Program-made: the position numbers and the translations under genes
Shown: piece after piece, positions 15,495 through 20,806 of the stretch
Numbering within the stretch: position 1 is the first letter of the stretch
Layout: each line of letters begins with the position of its first letter
DNA from: a virus
Virus record (IMG/VR): IMGVR_UViG_3300030012_002261
Location: 1-24,293 of that record
DNA length: 24,293 bases
Direction: 5' to 3' (one strand)
Notes under the pieces: generated by a model
Seen by the model: only the letters and a program-made list of their open reading frames with translations
What the model was told of the DNA's origin: nothing
The model's database searches: none

Positions 15495-15712
15495 TATGAT
15501 CCTCTCTTAAAACTTAAATCAGCCATTATAGATTGATATACCCACCAACACTTACCATTATTAGTCGCATCAAGTATTTTTTGCTTGTTTTTAGCCAACT
15601 TTTTACTATTATAAACATTTTGACATAACCTACATAAAAAGCTCCTATTATCCGAACCTCTGTTAAATTCAGTCAATGGCTTCTTTTCTTTACAATGGCT
15701 ACATTTTCTCAT
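15494..15712 (-). CDS. Zinc-finger protein, endonuclease VII N-terminal-like (72 aa)
   Basis: Begins MRKCSHCKEKKPLTEFNR and has C4xxC7 and C27xxC30. The pattern C-x2-C-K-x2-K-P-L-x2-F with the later C-R-x-C is the zinc-binding start seen in recombination endonuclease VII-like and related HNH proteins. The usual catalytic HNH part is absent here, since the protein is only 72 residues. It could be a truncated nuclease or a stand-alone DNA-binding finger. The ATG is preceded by TTGGAG six bases upstream, right after folded element B at 15731-15794. Confidence 0.65.
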   Translation of the reverse strand: MRKCSHCKEKKPLTEFNRGSDNRSFLCRLCQNVYNSKKLAKNKQKILDATNNGKCWWVYQSIMADLSFKRGS

Positions 15713-15730
15713 ATATACTCCAAATATAAA

Positions 15731-15794
15731 GGGTAGGCAATCTCAAGGAGGAGATGCTAGAGTGTGCGAAACTCTGTGGTATGGTTACCTACCC
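15731..15794 (-). other. Intercistronic folded RNA element B (three-way junction)
   Basis: A 7-bp outer stem pairs GGGTAGG with CCTACCC (minus-strand 15794-15788 with 15737-15731); its first G is the last base of the upstream TAG stop. Inside are two perfect 5-bp hairpins: AGAGT/ACTCT (15775-15771 with 15763-15759) with a 7-base loop, and ATCTC/GAGAT (15755-15751 with 15744-15740) with a 6-base loop. All three stems nest into one three-way junction of 64 bases. It is followed by an AT-rich stretch and TTGGAG of the next gene, the same arrangement as element A. No hammerhead core is present. Confidence 0.55.
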
Positions 15795-15913
15795 TATAAG
15801 TTATTTAATTCTTCTAATGTTTTTTCTGCTATAATTCTTGCAGGAGATAATTCGGCAGATTCTTGTATAATCGCCTCTAATCCTTTTATAGCTATTTCTA
15901 ATTTATCTTCCAT
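15794..15913 (-). CDS. Small hypothetical acidic protein (39 aa)
   Basis: A 39-codon frame whose ATG lies two bases after the stop of the replication-like gene upstream. Its ribosome binding site is weak (TAGGT), so it is probably translated by coupling. The peptide is a predicted pair of amphipathic helices (DKLEIAIKGLEAIIQE, then PARIIAEKTLEELNNL). No family is recognised. Its TAG is the first part of folded element B, which suggests that RNA structure may set the mRNA 3' end or the start of the next gene. Confidence 0.55.
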   Translation of the reverse strand: MEDKLEIAIKGLEAIIQESAELSPARIIAEKTLEELNNL

Positions 15914-15915
15914 AA

Positions 15916-16422
15916 TTACCTATATTGGTTTATTTTTGCTTTACAACAATCACTATCGTCTTTATGTATAGTGAATTTATTACCTAGAACAACTCCACCA
16001 CAAGCCGAACAACGACCTTTACGACTGAATCCAGAAGTGTCATACGGATATAATTCATCTAAATCAATTTTCTTTTCAGGATTTTTATACTCAATAATTT
16101 CATCGTAATATGCTTCGTCCCTTAAATATCTTATAGGATCCTTTCTTTTTGATTTGTCTTCTCTTGCTTTAACGTATTTTTTCGTATGATTCATTATGGT
16201 TTCAACCAAATCTGGCTTTATATTTTTTTTCCAAAATTCTATTGTTTGTTTTCTTGTTGTCTTTTTATTATATAAATTCCACCATTTTTTAAAATCATCT
16301 TCATCAAAAAGAGAGGGTTGAGTAATTGCTTTCTGCTTTTTAGTCCCCACTAAACCCAAGAAAGTTTTAAAGTCTACCCAAGTAGGCTGTTTACCTTTAC
16401 CCTCTCTAATTAATACTTCCAC
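15916..16422 (-). CDS. Replication initiator-like protein with C-terminal zinc finger (168 aa)
   Basis: Starts at GTG 16422 inside a TAGTG overlap with the winged-helix gene. Residues about 38-100 (FDEDDFKKWWNLYNKK, then IEFWKKNIKP and MNHTKKYV) and the following RKDPIRYLRDEAYYDEII match the F-x-x-W-x-L-Y-P-K-K / DP-x-x-W-L-x-x-x-x-W pattern found at the C-terminal side of phage replisome organiser proteins (lambda O, DnaD-like loaders). The tail has CxxC at 138-141, His153 and Cys159-Cys160, a possible zinc finger. Together with the upstream winged-helix gene it may make a split initiator. The role is inferred from motif recall. Confidence 0.55.
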   Translation of the reverse strand: MEVLIREGKGKQPTWVDFKTFLGLVGTKKQKAITQPSLFDEDDFKKWWNLYNKKTTRKQTIEFWKKNIKPDLVETIMNHTKKYVKAREDKSKRKDPIRYLRDEAYYDEIIEYKNPEKKIDLDELYPYDTSGFSRKGRCSACGGVVLGNKFTIHKDDSDCCKAKINQYR

Positions 16423-16691
16423 TAAAACCTCAATGCAGTAACTGGTGTTATAGTCTTACAAGTAACTGAGCATTTTCTTTTTTCAGCTTCAACTACTTGG
16501 TTTGCTTTTTTCAAGTCGTTCACTCTACCTGAAACTGCATTTATAGCAAAACCAGTTTTACTACATATCTCTTGTAAACTCAAAGGGTTTGTGCTATCTC
16601 TTAAAACATTTAATATAATGTCTTTTTGTTTAGGTTGCTTACCAGTAGCTTTTAAATCATTGTAAGCAATTCTTGATGTAGTTCTTACCAT
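16422..16691 (-). CDS. Winged-helix DNA-binding protein (89 aa)
   Basis: The sequence has the three-helix plus wing pattern of a winged helix: an N-terminal helix (QKDIILNVLRD), then LSLQEICSKTGFAINAVSGR as the helix-turn-helix, then NDLKKANQVVEAEKRKC as wing. The fold is common in phage replication initiators and regulators. It overlaps its neighbours by one base on each side (TAATG at 16691, TAGTG at 16422), so it is tightly coupled to the replication-like gene. It may act as the DNA-recognition half of that protein. Alternative: a stand-alone MarR-type regulator. Confidence 0.65.
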   Translation of the reverse strand: MVRTTSRIAYNDLKATGKQPKQKDIILNVLRDSTNPLSLQEICSKTGFAINAVSGRVNDLKKANQVVEAEKRKCSVTCKTITPVTALRF

Positions 16692-16942
16692 TATTCATTC
16701 TCCTTTTTTATTATATCTTCTTTCATTTTTTTTATTATTTGTTCTTTGGTAAATACTCCTTCTCCCTTCAAATACCATTTCTCTTTCCTTTTTTCTAACA
16801 CTCTATTATAATCTTGTGCATCTATATCATTCTTCTCGCACAATTTCATATCTTCAATTTTAGGATAAAAGGACATACTAAAACCTTGACGTTTTCCATA
16901 CCTATCTAACCAATCTTCTATGTATGATTTAGTTTTGCTCAT
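16691..16942 (-). CDS. Hypothetical protein sharing a C-terminal module with the gene at 19301 (83 aa)
   Basis: Begins inside an ATGA overlap with the upstream gene. The N-terminus (SYIEDWLDRYGKRQGF) is helical and basic, and the middle is acidic with DIDAQDYNRVLEKR. The C-terminus carries KWYLKGEGVFTKEQIIKK followed by MKEDII. This is close to KWYWKGKGVFKKDELIKK followed by MKEDII in the protein encoded at 19301-19504. The shared module suggests gene duplication or domain shuffling within the early block. No known family is recognised. A peptide-binding or regulatory surface is conceivable from the aromatic WY pair. Confidence 0.65.
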   Translation of the reverse strand: MSKTKSYIEDWLDRYGKRQGFSMSFYPKIEDMKLCEKNDIDAQDYNRVLEKRKEKWYLKGEGVFTKEQIIKKMKEDIIKKENE

Positions 16943-17073
16943 CTTATCTCCTCTTCTTCTATTTTTGTTAATAAATCATCAATGGGTTGTGCTATATAAT
17001 CAGATATATCAGAAAGATATTCTTCTGTTCCATCTTCCCAAGTATATTTTATAGTCCAATGTATTATTTTCAT
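16939..17073 (-). CDS. Small acidic hypothetical protein (44 aa)
   Basis: A 44-codon frame with a good ribosome binding site (AAAGGAGAA) and an ATGA overlap with the next gene. The sequence starts KIIHWTIKYTWEDGTEEYLS, a likely beta pair, and ends in an acidic helix (DDLLTKIEEEEIR). No domain is recognised. The strong ribosome binding site and coupling make it a probable gene. Acidic small proteins in phage early regions often bind host proteins, but nothing here supports a target. Confidence 0.6.
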   Translation of the reverse strand: MKIIHWTIKYTWEDGTEEYLSDISDYIAQPIDDLLTKIEEEEIR

Positions 17074-17089
17074 TCTTTTTCTCCTTTAT

Positions 17090-17311
17090 TTAAAATGGTA
17101 TATCGTCATTTTGGGTTGGTGTGTTGTCTTGTTTAGTTTCTTCATTAACTTTTAAGCTAATGTATTTTTTCCCACTTTTAGCAACATTACTCCAAGCCGA
17201 TATATAATACTTCTCGCCTTTTATAATAACATTACCAGTAAGATTAGGGTGTTTGTCTGATTTTTTATTTTCTACTGGAAATAATACACCAGTCATATCC
17301 TTACTTTCCAT
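17090..17311 (-). CDS. SSB-like / DUF736-like protein with acidic tip (73 aa)
   Basis: The core GVLFPVENKKSDKHPNLTGN followed by IKGEKYYISAWSN and KKYISLKV matches the short beta-barrel proteins of the DUF736/SSB-like type: T-G-x-L-F, K-x-x-x-x-H-P, x-Y-x-x-x-A-W, K-Y-x-S-L. The protein ends DDIPF, the acidic tip by which bacterial single-stranded DNA-binding proteins recruit partners. Ribosome binding site AGGAG lies seven bases before the ATG. The neighbours are an annealing protein and a replication protein, so a role on single-stranded DNA is plausible. At 73 residues it lacks a full SSB fold, so the name is cautious. Confidence 0.65.
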   Translation of the reverse strand: MESKDMTGVLFPVENKKSDKHPNLTGNVIIKGEKYYISAWSNVAKSGKKYISLKVNEETKQDNTPTQNDDIPF

Positions 17312-17504
17312 TTTGATCTCCTATTTCATTTTCTATTTCATCTAATGTATACACACTAAACTCTATATGTACGTTTTTGTGCATAGACATCAATTTTTTA
17401 GCAAAATCATTACATTCTGCTTGAAGTTCTGATTTAATTAGTTCATTATTAGGTTTTGCATATCCAAATAAAGATTCTGCAAAATTAACCATATCTACTT
17501 TCAT
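17301..17504 (-). CDS. Hypothetical protein (67 aa)
   Basis: ATG 17504 shares an ATGA overlap with the upstream small gene, and the end overlaps the SSB-like gene by 11 bases. The sequence starts KVDMVNFAESLFGYAKPN, then an acidic and helical centre (ELQAECNDFAKKLMSMH), and ends with an acidic helix (TLDEIENEIGDQ). No known domain is found. Coupling and codon frame make it a probable gene of unknown function in the replication block. Confidence 0.55.
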   Translation of the reverse strand: MKVDMVNFAESLFGYAKPNNELIKSELQAECNDFAKKLMSMHKNVHIEFSVYTLDEIENEIGDQNGK

Positions 17505-17647
17505 TCTTTCTCCTTTTTTGTTAATGGTACTGTGTTTCCAAATATTTTGACGTATTCGTAGAGTATATCCTCATCAGACATTGACATATAATCATTATTA
17601 TCATCAGATAATATAATTCTCATCTTATTATAATCTGGAACTCTCAC
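17501..17647 (-). CDS. Small acidic hypothetical protein (48 aa)
   Basis: Two starts are possible. GTG 17647 makes a GTGA overlap with the upstream stop and gives 48 residues; ATG 17623 gives 40. I prefer the GTG because four-base overlaps are the rule in this block and neither start has a clear ribosome binding site. The protein is acidic (DDNNDYMSMSDEDILYEY) and ends in a basic tail (LTKKEKE). No family is recognised. It ends in an ATGA overlap with the next gene. Confidence 0.55.
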   Translation of the reverse strand: MRVPDYNKMRIILSDDNNDYMSMSDEDILYEYVKIFGNTVPLTKKEKE

Positions 17648-18069
17648 TTTTGAAAAATCTGCCTTATATAATCTTCAAGTGGGTGTTTTTGGTCTTTATC
17701 CTTATTTACCACGTTTTTTGCGAGAGAATCAAACTTAGTGGGTATATGCTTGGCTTTTTGTTTTTCTGCCTTATTTATGTCAATTTTAACCTCTACAACA
17801 TTATTAAGATAAAACTCTCTAATATTATAATTGTTATTTTTGACGTTTACAAATATACCACTACAAGTTGGACAACCTTTATCGGCACAATCTACTAACC
17901 ACCTAAAAGTCTTATTATTATCACTTACAAAGACGTTTTTAACAAACTTACCAGTTAGTGCATTATTTCTAAGTAGTGCATATTGTGCATCTAAATCGCC
18001 ATCTTTATCAATATGATTACATAATTCAAGTTGTTTATTGTTTCTGTTATAAATAACGTAATTATCCAT
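17644..18069 (-). CDS. Hypothetical protein with one CxxC (141 aa)
   Basis: Start ATG 18069 overlaps the end of the annealing gene by eight bases, suggesting the two are co-translated. The N-terminal half is Asn/Tyr rich (VIYNRNNKQLELCNHIDKDG). A CADKGCPTCSG stretch at about residues 61-71 provides one CxxC plus a nearby Cys, possibly a zinc site. The C-terminal half is basic and helical (NKAEKQKAKHIPTKFDSLAK). No known domain is recognised. Pairing with the annealing protein hints at a partner role in recombination, but this is only context. Confidence 0.65.
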   Translation of the reverse strand: MDNYVIYNRNNKQLELCNHIDKDGDLDAQYALLRNNALTGKFVKNVFVSDNNKTFRWLVDCADKGCPTCSGIFVNVKNNNYNIREFYLNNVVEVKIDINKAEKQKAKHIPTKFDSLAKNVVNKDKDQKHPLEDYIRQIFQK

Positions 18070-18694
18070 TGATTTTGCCTTTCATTTGGCTATCAAGATC
18101 TTGATTTAGTTCTTCTGCTTGTTGATTCTCGTATTCTTTAATAGTTTTCTTCATTTTATTAAGAACACGTTGATAGTTAGATTTTGATGTAGATTTACGA
18201 AGTTCGTCTTTAACTTTGTTCTTTTTACCTTTAAAACATTCGTGTTCTATAAGTTCAGCAAACTCAGCAGTTTGTTCTTCTGTGTAAAATTCTTCTTGTG
18301 GTAACCCTTCACCTTTATATATATAAAAACCCAATCCATAGCCAGTAGCTATGCATTTTGTTAAACATCTCATTTTAGTATTAGCAATATCTACACAACT
18401 AGGATTTTTAATAGGTCTATTATTAAAGTCGGTTACAGCTAACCACATTTTTTTAGTTATACCACTTATAGTAACTTGACATTCAACTGAGCAAGATCCA
18501 TCTGGAGCTACAATATAATCTTTAACCATACCATTACTATCAGTATAATGTAAGAAGTCATAATTTACATCTGGATAATGTTCCATTATAGTAGATATAG
18601 CAAAATTCCAGCCAAGATATGTAAATTGACCTTTCTTTTCAGTATGTTCATTTACATTTATAGTGCTAAGTTTATTCCATATTTCTTGTATCAT
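18062..18694 (-). CDS. DUF1071-type single-strand annealing protein (Rad52-like)
   Basis: A 210-residue protein with the DUF1071 layout. It has EKKGQFTYLGW near residues 19-29, a central strand region with MWLAVTDFNNRPIKNP around 83-98, and an IANTKMRC-LTKCIA-GYGLGFYIY stretch at about 103-126 followed by GEGLP. DUF1071 proteins are phage annealing proteins of the Rad52 superfamily that pair complementary single strands for recombination. The C-terminal 70 residues are Lys/Glu/Gln rich and probably helical. Ribosome binding site AGGAG lies ahead of the ATG. Neighbouring SSB-like, Hjc-like, NinB-like and HNH genes complete a recombination module. Confidence 0.78.
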   Translation of the reverse strand: MIQEIWNKLSTINVNEHTEKKGQFTYLGWNFAISTIMEHYPDVNYDFLHYTDSNGMVKDYIVAPDGSCSVECQVTISGITKKMWLAVTDFNNRPIKNPSCVDIANTKMRCLTKCIATGYGLGFYIYKGEGLPQEEFYTEEQTAEFAELIEHECFKGKKNKVKDELRKSTSKSNYQRVLNKMKKTIKEYENQQAEELNQDLDSQMKGKING

Positions 18695-18718
18695 TCTTTT
18701 ATTCTCCTATATAAAAAT

Positions 18719-18946
18719 TTATTGTCCTAAATCGTAGTAATTTATTCTTGATACCTTACATTGAGGGTAGAGATCCTTAACCGAAACCTTCAACAATTTA
18801 GCCATAGCTTTAACTCTTGATTGTGAAGGAATACGCTTACCATTTATAATAAGACTAAGAACGCTCTCATTAATCTGTAATTTCTGACAGACATAGGTTT
18901 GCTTAATCCCTTTTTCCCTTAGTATCTCTTTTATACGAACTTCCAT
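18719..18946 (-). CDS. Cro/XRE-family repressor-like protein (75 aa)
   Basis: A helix-turn-helix of the XRE type is clear: IKEILREKGIKQTYVCQKLQ (helices 1-2), then NESVLSLIINGKRIPS as the recognition helix, then VKAMAKLLKVSVKDLYP, the typical helix 4 and turn. At 75 residues it is the size of Cro or a small repressor. It is the first gene after the 354-base regulatory gap, with a TTGACA promoter and an ATTTAAAT repeat directly upstream. It probably represses its own promoter and the downstream replication genes. No partner CI or integrase is seen. Confidence 0.82.
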   Translation of the reverse strand: MEVRIKEILREKGIKQTYVCQKLQINESVLSLIINGKRIPSQSRVKAMAKLLKVSVKDLYPQCKVSRINYYDLGQ

Positions 18947-18970
18947 TTATAATCTCCATTTGTTTTAAAA

Positions 18971-19021
18971 ATTTAAATATTCTATTATAAGAATTTAAAT
19001 ATAATTTTTTATTTGTGTCAA
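18971..19021 (-). promoter_or_regulatory. Promoter with putative twin operator for the Cro-like gene
   Basis: On the minus strand TTGACA (19021-19016, perfect -35) is followed after 17 bases by TTAAAT (18998-18993) as -10. Two copies of the palindrome ATTTAAAT lie at 18993-19000 and 18971-18978, with centres 22 bases apart, about two helical turns. The first overlaps the -10, and the second would lie downstream of the start. This is the usual arrangement for autoregulation by a small dimeric repressor. A TATAAT at 18990-18985 is also present but its spacing from TTGACA (26) is too long. Confidence 0.6.
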
Positions 19022-19224
19022 GTTTTATTTTATTTTTATTAATTTCTTTTATAATTCATTTTAATTGTTTATAATATAATCCTTGTTATTGGTTTGGCTT
19101 ATCACTTTTGGCGATAACAAGTTATAAAGAGTTACCAAAAGGAATCGTAAAGCTCAAGGTTAGGACTAATTATAACAGACCTACGATGAAAAAAATGTTA
19201 TAAGCTAAATAAGCCACGATGTGA

Positions 19225-19240
19225 GGGTTATAATAGTAGT
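19225..19240. repeat. 16-base repeat copy 1 (GGGTTATAATAGTAGT)
   Basis: Nearly identical to the copy at 19290-19305, differing at one base. The two copies are 65 bases apart and flank the long hairpin at 19234-19277, which copy 1 partly overlaps. The core TTATAAT also looks like a plus-strand -10. It could be a protein-binding repeat or a pair of promoters. Confidence 0.5.
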
Positions 19241-19277
19241 CATTCCTAGATCAAAAGTCTAGGAATAAGGACTACTA
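19234..19277. other. Long hairpin, 17 bp with a 3-base bulge
   Basis: TAGTAGTC 19234-19241 pairs with GACTACTA 19270-19277 and ATTCCTAGA 19242-19250 pairs with TCTAGGAAT 19258-19266, leaving a 7-base loop and an AAG bulge. This is the strongest inverted repeat in the window. Neither strand has a T-run after it, so it does not look like a standard intrinsic terminator. It may be an RNA processing or stability hairpin, or a DNA cruciform/protein site. Confidence 0.7.
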
Positions 19278-19289
19278 CGCCAAATATAA

Positions 19290-19305
19290 GGGTTATAATA
19301 TTAGT
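19290..19305. repeat. 16-base repeat copy 2 (GGGTTATAATATTAGT)
   Basis: Copy 2 of the repeat described at 19225-19240. Its end overlaps the stop codon of the minus-strand gene at 19301. One mismatch (G to T) separates it from copy 1. Confidence 0.5.
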
Positions 19306-19504
19306 TATTAACATCTTTTTTAAAAATACTATTAAGATAATCAAAAAATGAATTTACTCCAAACACATCTTCATCAAGAAAGTATTTATAACCCTTTTCA
19401 CTCGTTTGATTGTCGTTAGAAATTATATCTTCTTTCATTTTTTTTATAAGTTCATCTTTTTTAAATACTCCTTTACCTTTCCAATACCATTTTTGATCAG
19501 TCAT
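19301..19504 (-). CDS. Hypothetical protein with KWY/KMKEDII module (67 aa)
   Basis: I choose ATG 19504, in an ATGA overlap with the upstream stop and after AGGAGA, over the in-frame start six codons earlier. The N-terminal part reads TDQKWYWKGKGVFKKDELIKK then MKEDII, almost the same as the C-terminus of the protein at 16691-16942. The rest is acidic and aromatic (YKYFLDEDVFGVNSFFDYLN), ending in a short basic tail. No known domain is recognised. The repeated module in two early genes suggests duplication of a protein-protein binding segment. Confidence 0.6.
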   Translation of the reverse strand: MTDQKWYWKGKGVFKKDELIKKMKEDIISNDNQTSEKGYKYFLDEDVFGVNSFFDYLNSIFKKDVNN

Positions 19505-19671
19505 TCTTTTTCTCCTATCCATTTATTATTTATTTTATAATATGTTGTTGTAAGATTATCGCTTAATGGGTAGCAATAATGTTCTGGGATATAATCCTTA
19601 TCAATATCGCCATTATCTTTTATAAGTGCTTCTGTTTCATAATCACACTTTGGGCAACTTATTGTATTCAT
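19501..19671 (-). CDS. Small zinc-ribbon-like protein (56 aa)
   Basis: ATG 19671 is preceded by AAAGGATC and gives MNTISCPKCDYETEALIKD; an earlier in-frame ATG at 19704 would overlap the upstream stop and add 11 basic residues. A CPKC pair near the start and a single HYC later give a partial zinc site. The C-terminus (TTTYYKINNKWIGEKE) is strand-like. No known family is recognised. It couples to the next gene through an ATGA junction. Confidence 0.55.
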   Translation of the reverse strand: MNTISCPKCDYETEALIKDNGDIDKDYIPEHYCYPLSDNLTTTYYKINNKWIGEKE

Positions 19672-19697
19672 TTTTTGCCGATCCTTTCTATTAGTTA

Positions 19698-19925
19698 TTA
19701 ACATTCTTTTAAATACTTATTATAATTATTAATTTGTTTATTATTAAGCTTGTTTTTTGATTCTGTTTCGTGAAATTGATTGTCTGTTGTTTCGTCAATA
19801 CATACAATTCTAAATATTTCGCCATTTAATAATTGTTCATTTATTGATTGACAAATTTCATCAATTTGTTTTTCATTCATTTTATATAAACCTTTTGAGT
19901 TTACATCTAGTATAAATCTAGCCAT
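19698..19925 (-). CDS. Small hypothetical protein (75 aa)
   Basis: AAAGGA lies before ATG 19925. The protein starts MARFILDVNSKGLYKMNEKQ, a strand followed by an acidic helix (IDEICQSINEQLL), a strand (FRIVCIDETT) and a Lys/Asn-rich tail. The MARFILDVN start resembles small proteins I recall from other phage genomes, with no known function. The ribosome binding site and its fit in the gene train support it as real. Confidence 0.6.
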   Translation of the reverse strand: MARFILDVNSKGLYKMNEKQIDEICQSINEQLLNGEIFRIVCIDETTDNQFHETESKNKLNNKQINNYNKYLKEC

Positions 19926-19940
19926 TTTTATTCCTTTCTA

Positions 19941-20072
19941 TTAGTTATTTTCATTTTCGTATTTTTCTATTAATAAAGCTATTTGATTATAGCTTAAATT
20001 GTCCATAATTTGCCCATAATACCAGCAAATATCATTTATTTGATTAATATTATAATAATCGTAAAAGTTCAT
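19941..20072 (-). CDS. Tiny Tyr/Asn-rich hypothetical protein (43 aa)
   Basis: A 43-codon frame after GAGGGTTATAAA, with ATG 20072 overlapping the upstream stop (ATGA). Its sequence is Tyr/Asn rich (FYDYYNINQINDICWYYGQ). The helical end (NQIALLIEKYENENN) is acidic. No family is recognised. Being very AT-rich, it could partly be a chance frame. Coupling and the ribosome binding site raise the support. Confidence 0.5.
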   Translation of the reverse strand: MNFYDYYNINQINDICWYYGQIMDNLSYNQIALLIEKYENENN

Positions 20073-20221
20073 TTTATAACCCTCTTATTTTCGATTGTAA
20101 GTATTAATTTATAATATAATTTTTTGATTGTATATATTATAATATTCTCATCATCTTGTAATAAATTGTGTTTATCTGTTGCTATTGCATATTTTATGCT
20201 CATTAGTTTTTTTCTATTCAT
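20069..20221 (-). CDS. Small basic hypothetical protein (50 aa)
   Basis: ATG 20221 follows GGAACGG (eight to fourteen bases upstream). The protein begins MNRKKLMSIKYAIATDKHNL and ends in a Lys/Ile/Tyr-rich segment (IYTIKKLYYKLILTIENK), predicted as helix and strand. It ends in an ATGA overlap with the next gene. No known domain. Confidence 0.5.
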   Translation of the reverse strand: MNRKKLMSIKYAIATDKHNLLQDDENIIIYTIKKLYYKLILTIENKRVIK

Positions 20222-20233
20222 TTTTTTCCGTTC

Positions 20234-20293
20234 CTATATTAGTTTAATTAATGTTATAATAAGTATTGATCCAAGTATAAAATATATATCCAT
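20234..20293 (-). CDS. Nineteen-residue hydrophobic peptide, possible membrane span
   Basis: A 20-codon frame with AAAGGTTATAAT before its ATG, the same leader type as its neighbours. The product is MDIYFILGSILIITLIKLI, essentially one short membrane span with one basic residue. It ends 13 bases before the next ATG. A peptide this small can arise by chance in AT-rich DNA, so confidence is low, but the ribosome binding site and spacing are those of the surrounding genes. Confidence 0.35.
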   Translation of the reverse strand: MDIYFILGSILIITLIKLI

Positions 20294-20305
20294 ATTATAA
20301 CCTTT

Positions 20306-20461
20306 CTATTTATATTGATTATAATTTTTAATAAACTCTTTAAAATTTGATGTATATTTATTTTTATCAAATTCAATCAATAAATTATAAATATCAAGTA
20401 TTGTATCATCTGTAAACCAATTAGTTAATGGTTTTTTAATTTTTTCAAAAGTCCAACTCAT
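20306..20461 (-). CDS. Small hypothetical protein (51 aa)
   Basis: ATG 20461 is preceded by AGAGAGTTAAAAA, a weak ribosome binding site. The protein begins MSWTFEKIKKPLTNWFTDDT and continues as an acidic then basic helix (ILDIYNLLIEFDKN, FKEFIKNYNQYK). No known domain. It is followed by the membrane peptide at 20234-20293. Support is moderate because the region is very AT-rich. Confidence 0.5.
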   Translation of the reverse strand: MSWTFEKIKKPLTNWFTDDTILDIYNLLIEFDKNKYTSNFKEFIKNYNQYK

Positions 20462-20478
20462 TTTTTAACTCTCTCTTT

Positions 20479-20715
20479 CTATTTATTATATAAATCAATT
20501 AAAAGTTTTTCAAATTTTAAGCCTTTTTCAGACTTACACGCTTTTAACCAGCTTTTATCTTTTTCTGTTAATTGTATTTGCTTTAAGGCTTCATTTAAAC
20601 CTCTTTTAATACCTTTTAAAAATATTTTATCTCTTTTTATGTCTGCTTCTTCAATATATATATTATATTTTTTAATTTTTTCTTTTATCGCTTTTTTTAT
20701 TTCATTATTTATCAT
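20479..20715 (-). CDS. Lys/Glu-rich helical hypothetical protein (78 aa)
   Basis: ATG 20715 overlaps the end of the 33-residue gene upstream. The sequence is nearly all helix with Lys and Glu (MINNEIKKAIKEKIKKYN, then KGIKRGLNEALKQIQLTEKD) and ends with a Leu/Tyr segment (FEKLLIDLYNK). It may form a coiled coil. No family is recognised. Lysine-rich composition and low GC match the rest of the early block. Confidence 0.55.
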   Translation of the reverse strand: MINNEIKKAIKEKIKKYNIYIEEADIKRDKIFLKGIKRGLNEALKQIQLTEKDKSWLKACKSEKGLKFEKLLIDLYNK

Positions 20716-20806
20716 TTTTTTTGCTCACTTTCTTTAATAATTGTGGTGATATTCTTGTTTTGTTTTTAGTTTTTGTTTTGACGTGTAAATATATAAGACG
20801 TTTCAT
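20705..20806 (-). CDS. Tiny basic peptide (33 aa)
   Basis: A 33-codon frame with AAAGGG before ATG 20806, ending 11 bases inside the next gene. It carries 12 Lys/Arg residues (MKRLIYLHVKTKTKNKTRIS at the start, LLKKVSKKNDK at the end). No known domain. A nucleic acid or acidic-protein binding role is possible from the charge. Ribosome binding site and operon fit are the evidence. Confidence 0.5.
   Translation of the reverse strand: MKRLIYLHVKTKTKNKTRISPQLLKKVSKKNDK

Larger units (their letters stand above)
19081..19300. ncRNA. Non-coding region with strong potential for a structured RNA
   Basis: This 220-base gap holds no convincing reading frame but many pairings: CTTGTTAT 19082-19089 with ATAACAAG 19114-19121; GGCTTAT 19096-19102 with ATAAGCC 19209-19215; ATCGTA 19144-19149 with TACGAT 19182-19187; TTATAAC 19170-19176 with GTTATAA 19197-19203; plus the 17-bp hairpin at 19234-19277. 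Some pairings compete or would form a pseudoknot. A plus-strand TATAAT lies just before 19081, but no convincing -35 is seen. The strand of any RNA is undecided. No known RNA family was recognised. Confidence 0.4.

Noticed and set aside
15731-15794. Possible tRNA, because of a 7-bp outer stem and a 7-base hairpin loop with T and A at anticodon-loop-like places
   Set aside because: No T-arm with TTC-type loop, wrong spacing between the inner hairpins, and no CCA; kept as a folded element only.
17650-18016. Two overlapping plus-strand frames of 82 and 61 codons
   Set aside because: Antisense shadows of the 141-residue gene; no ribosome binding sites and no operon fit.
19234-19277. Intrinsic terminator
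   Set aside because: No T-run follows the hairpin on either strand.
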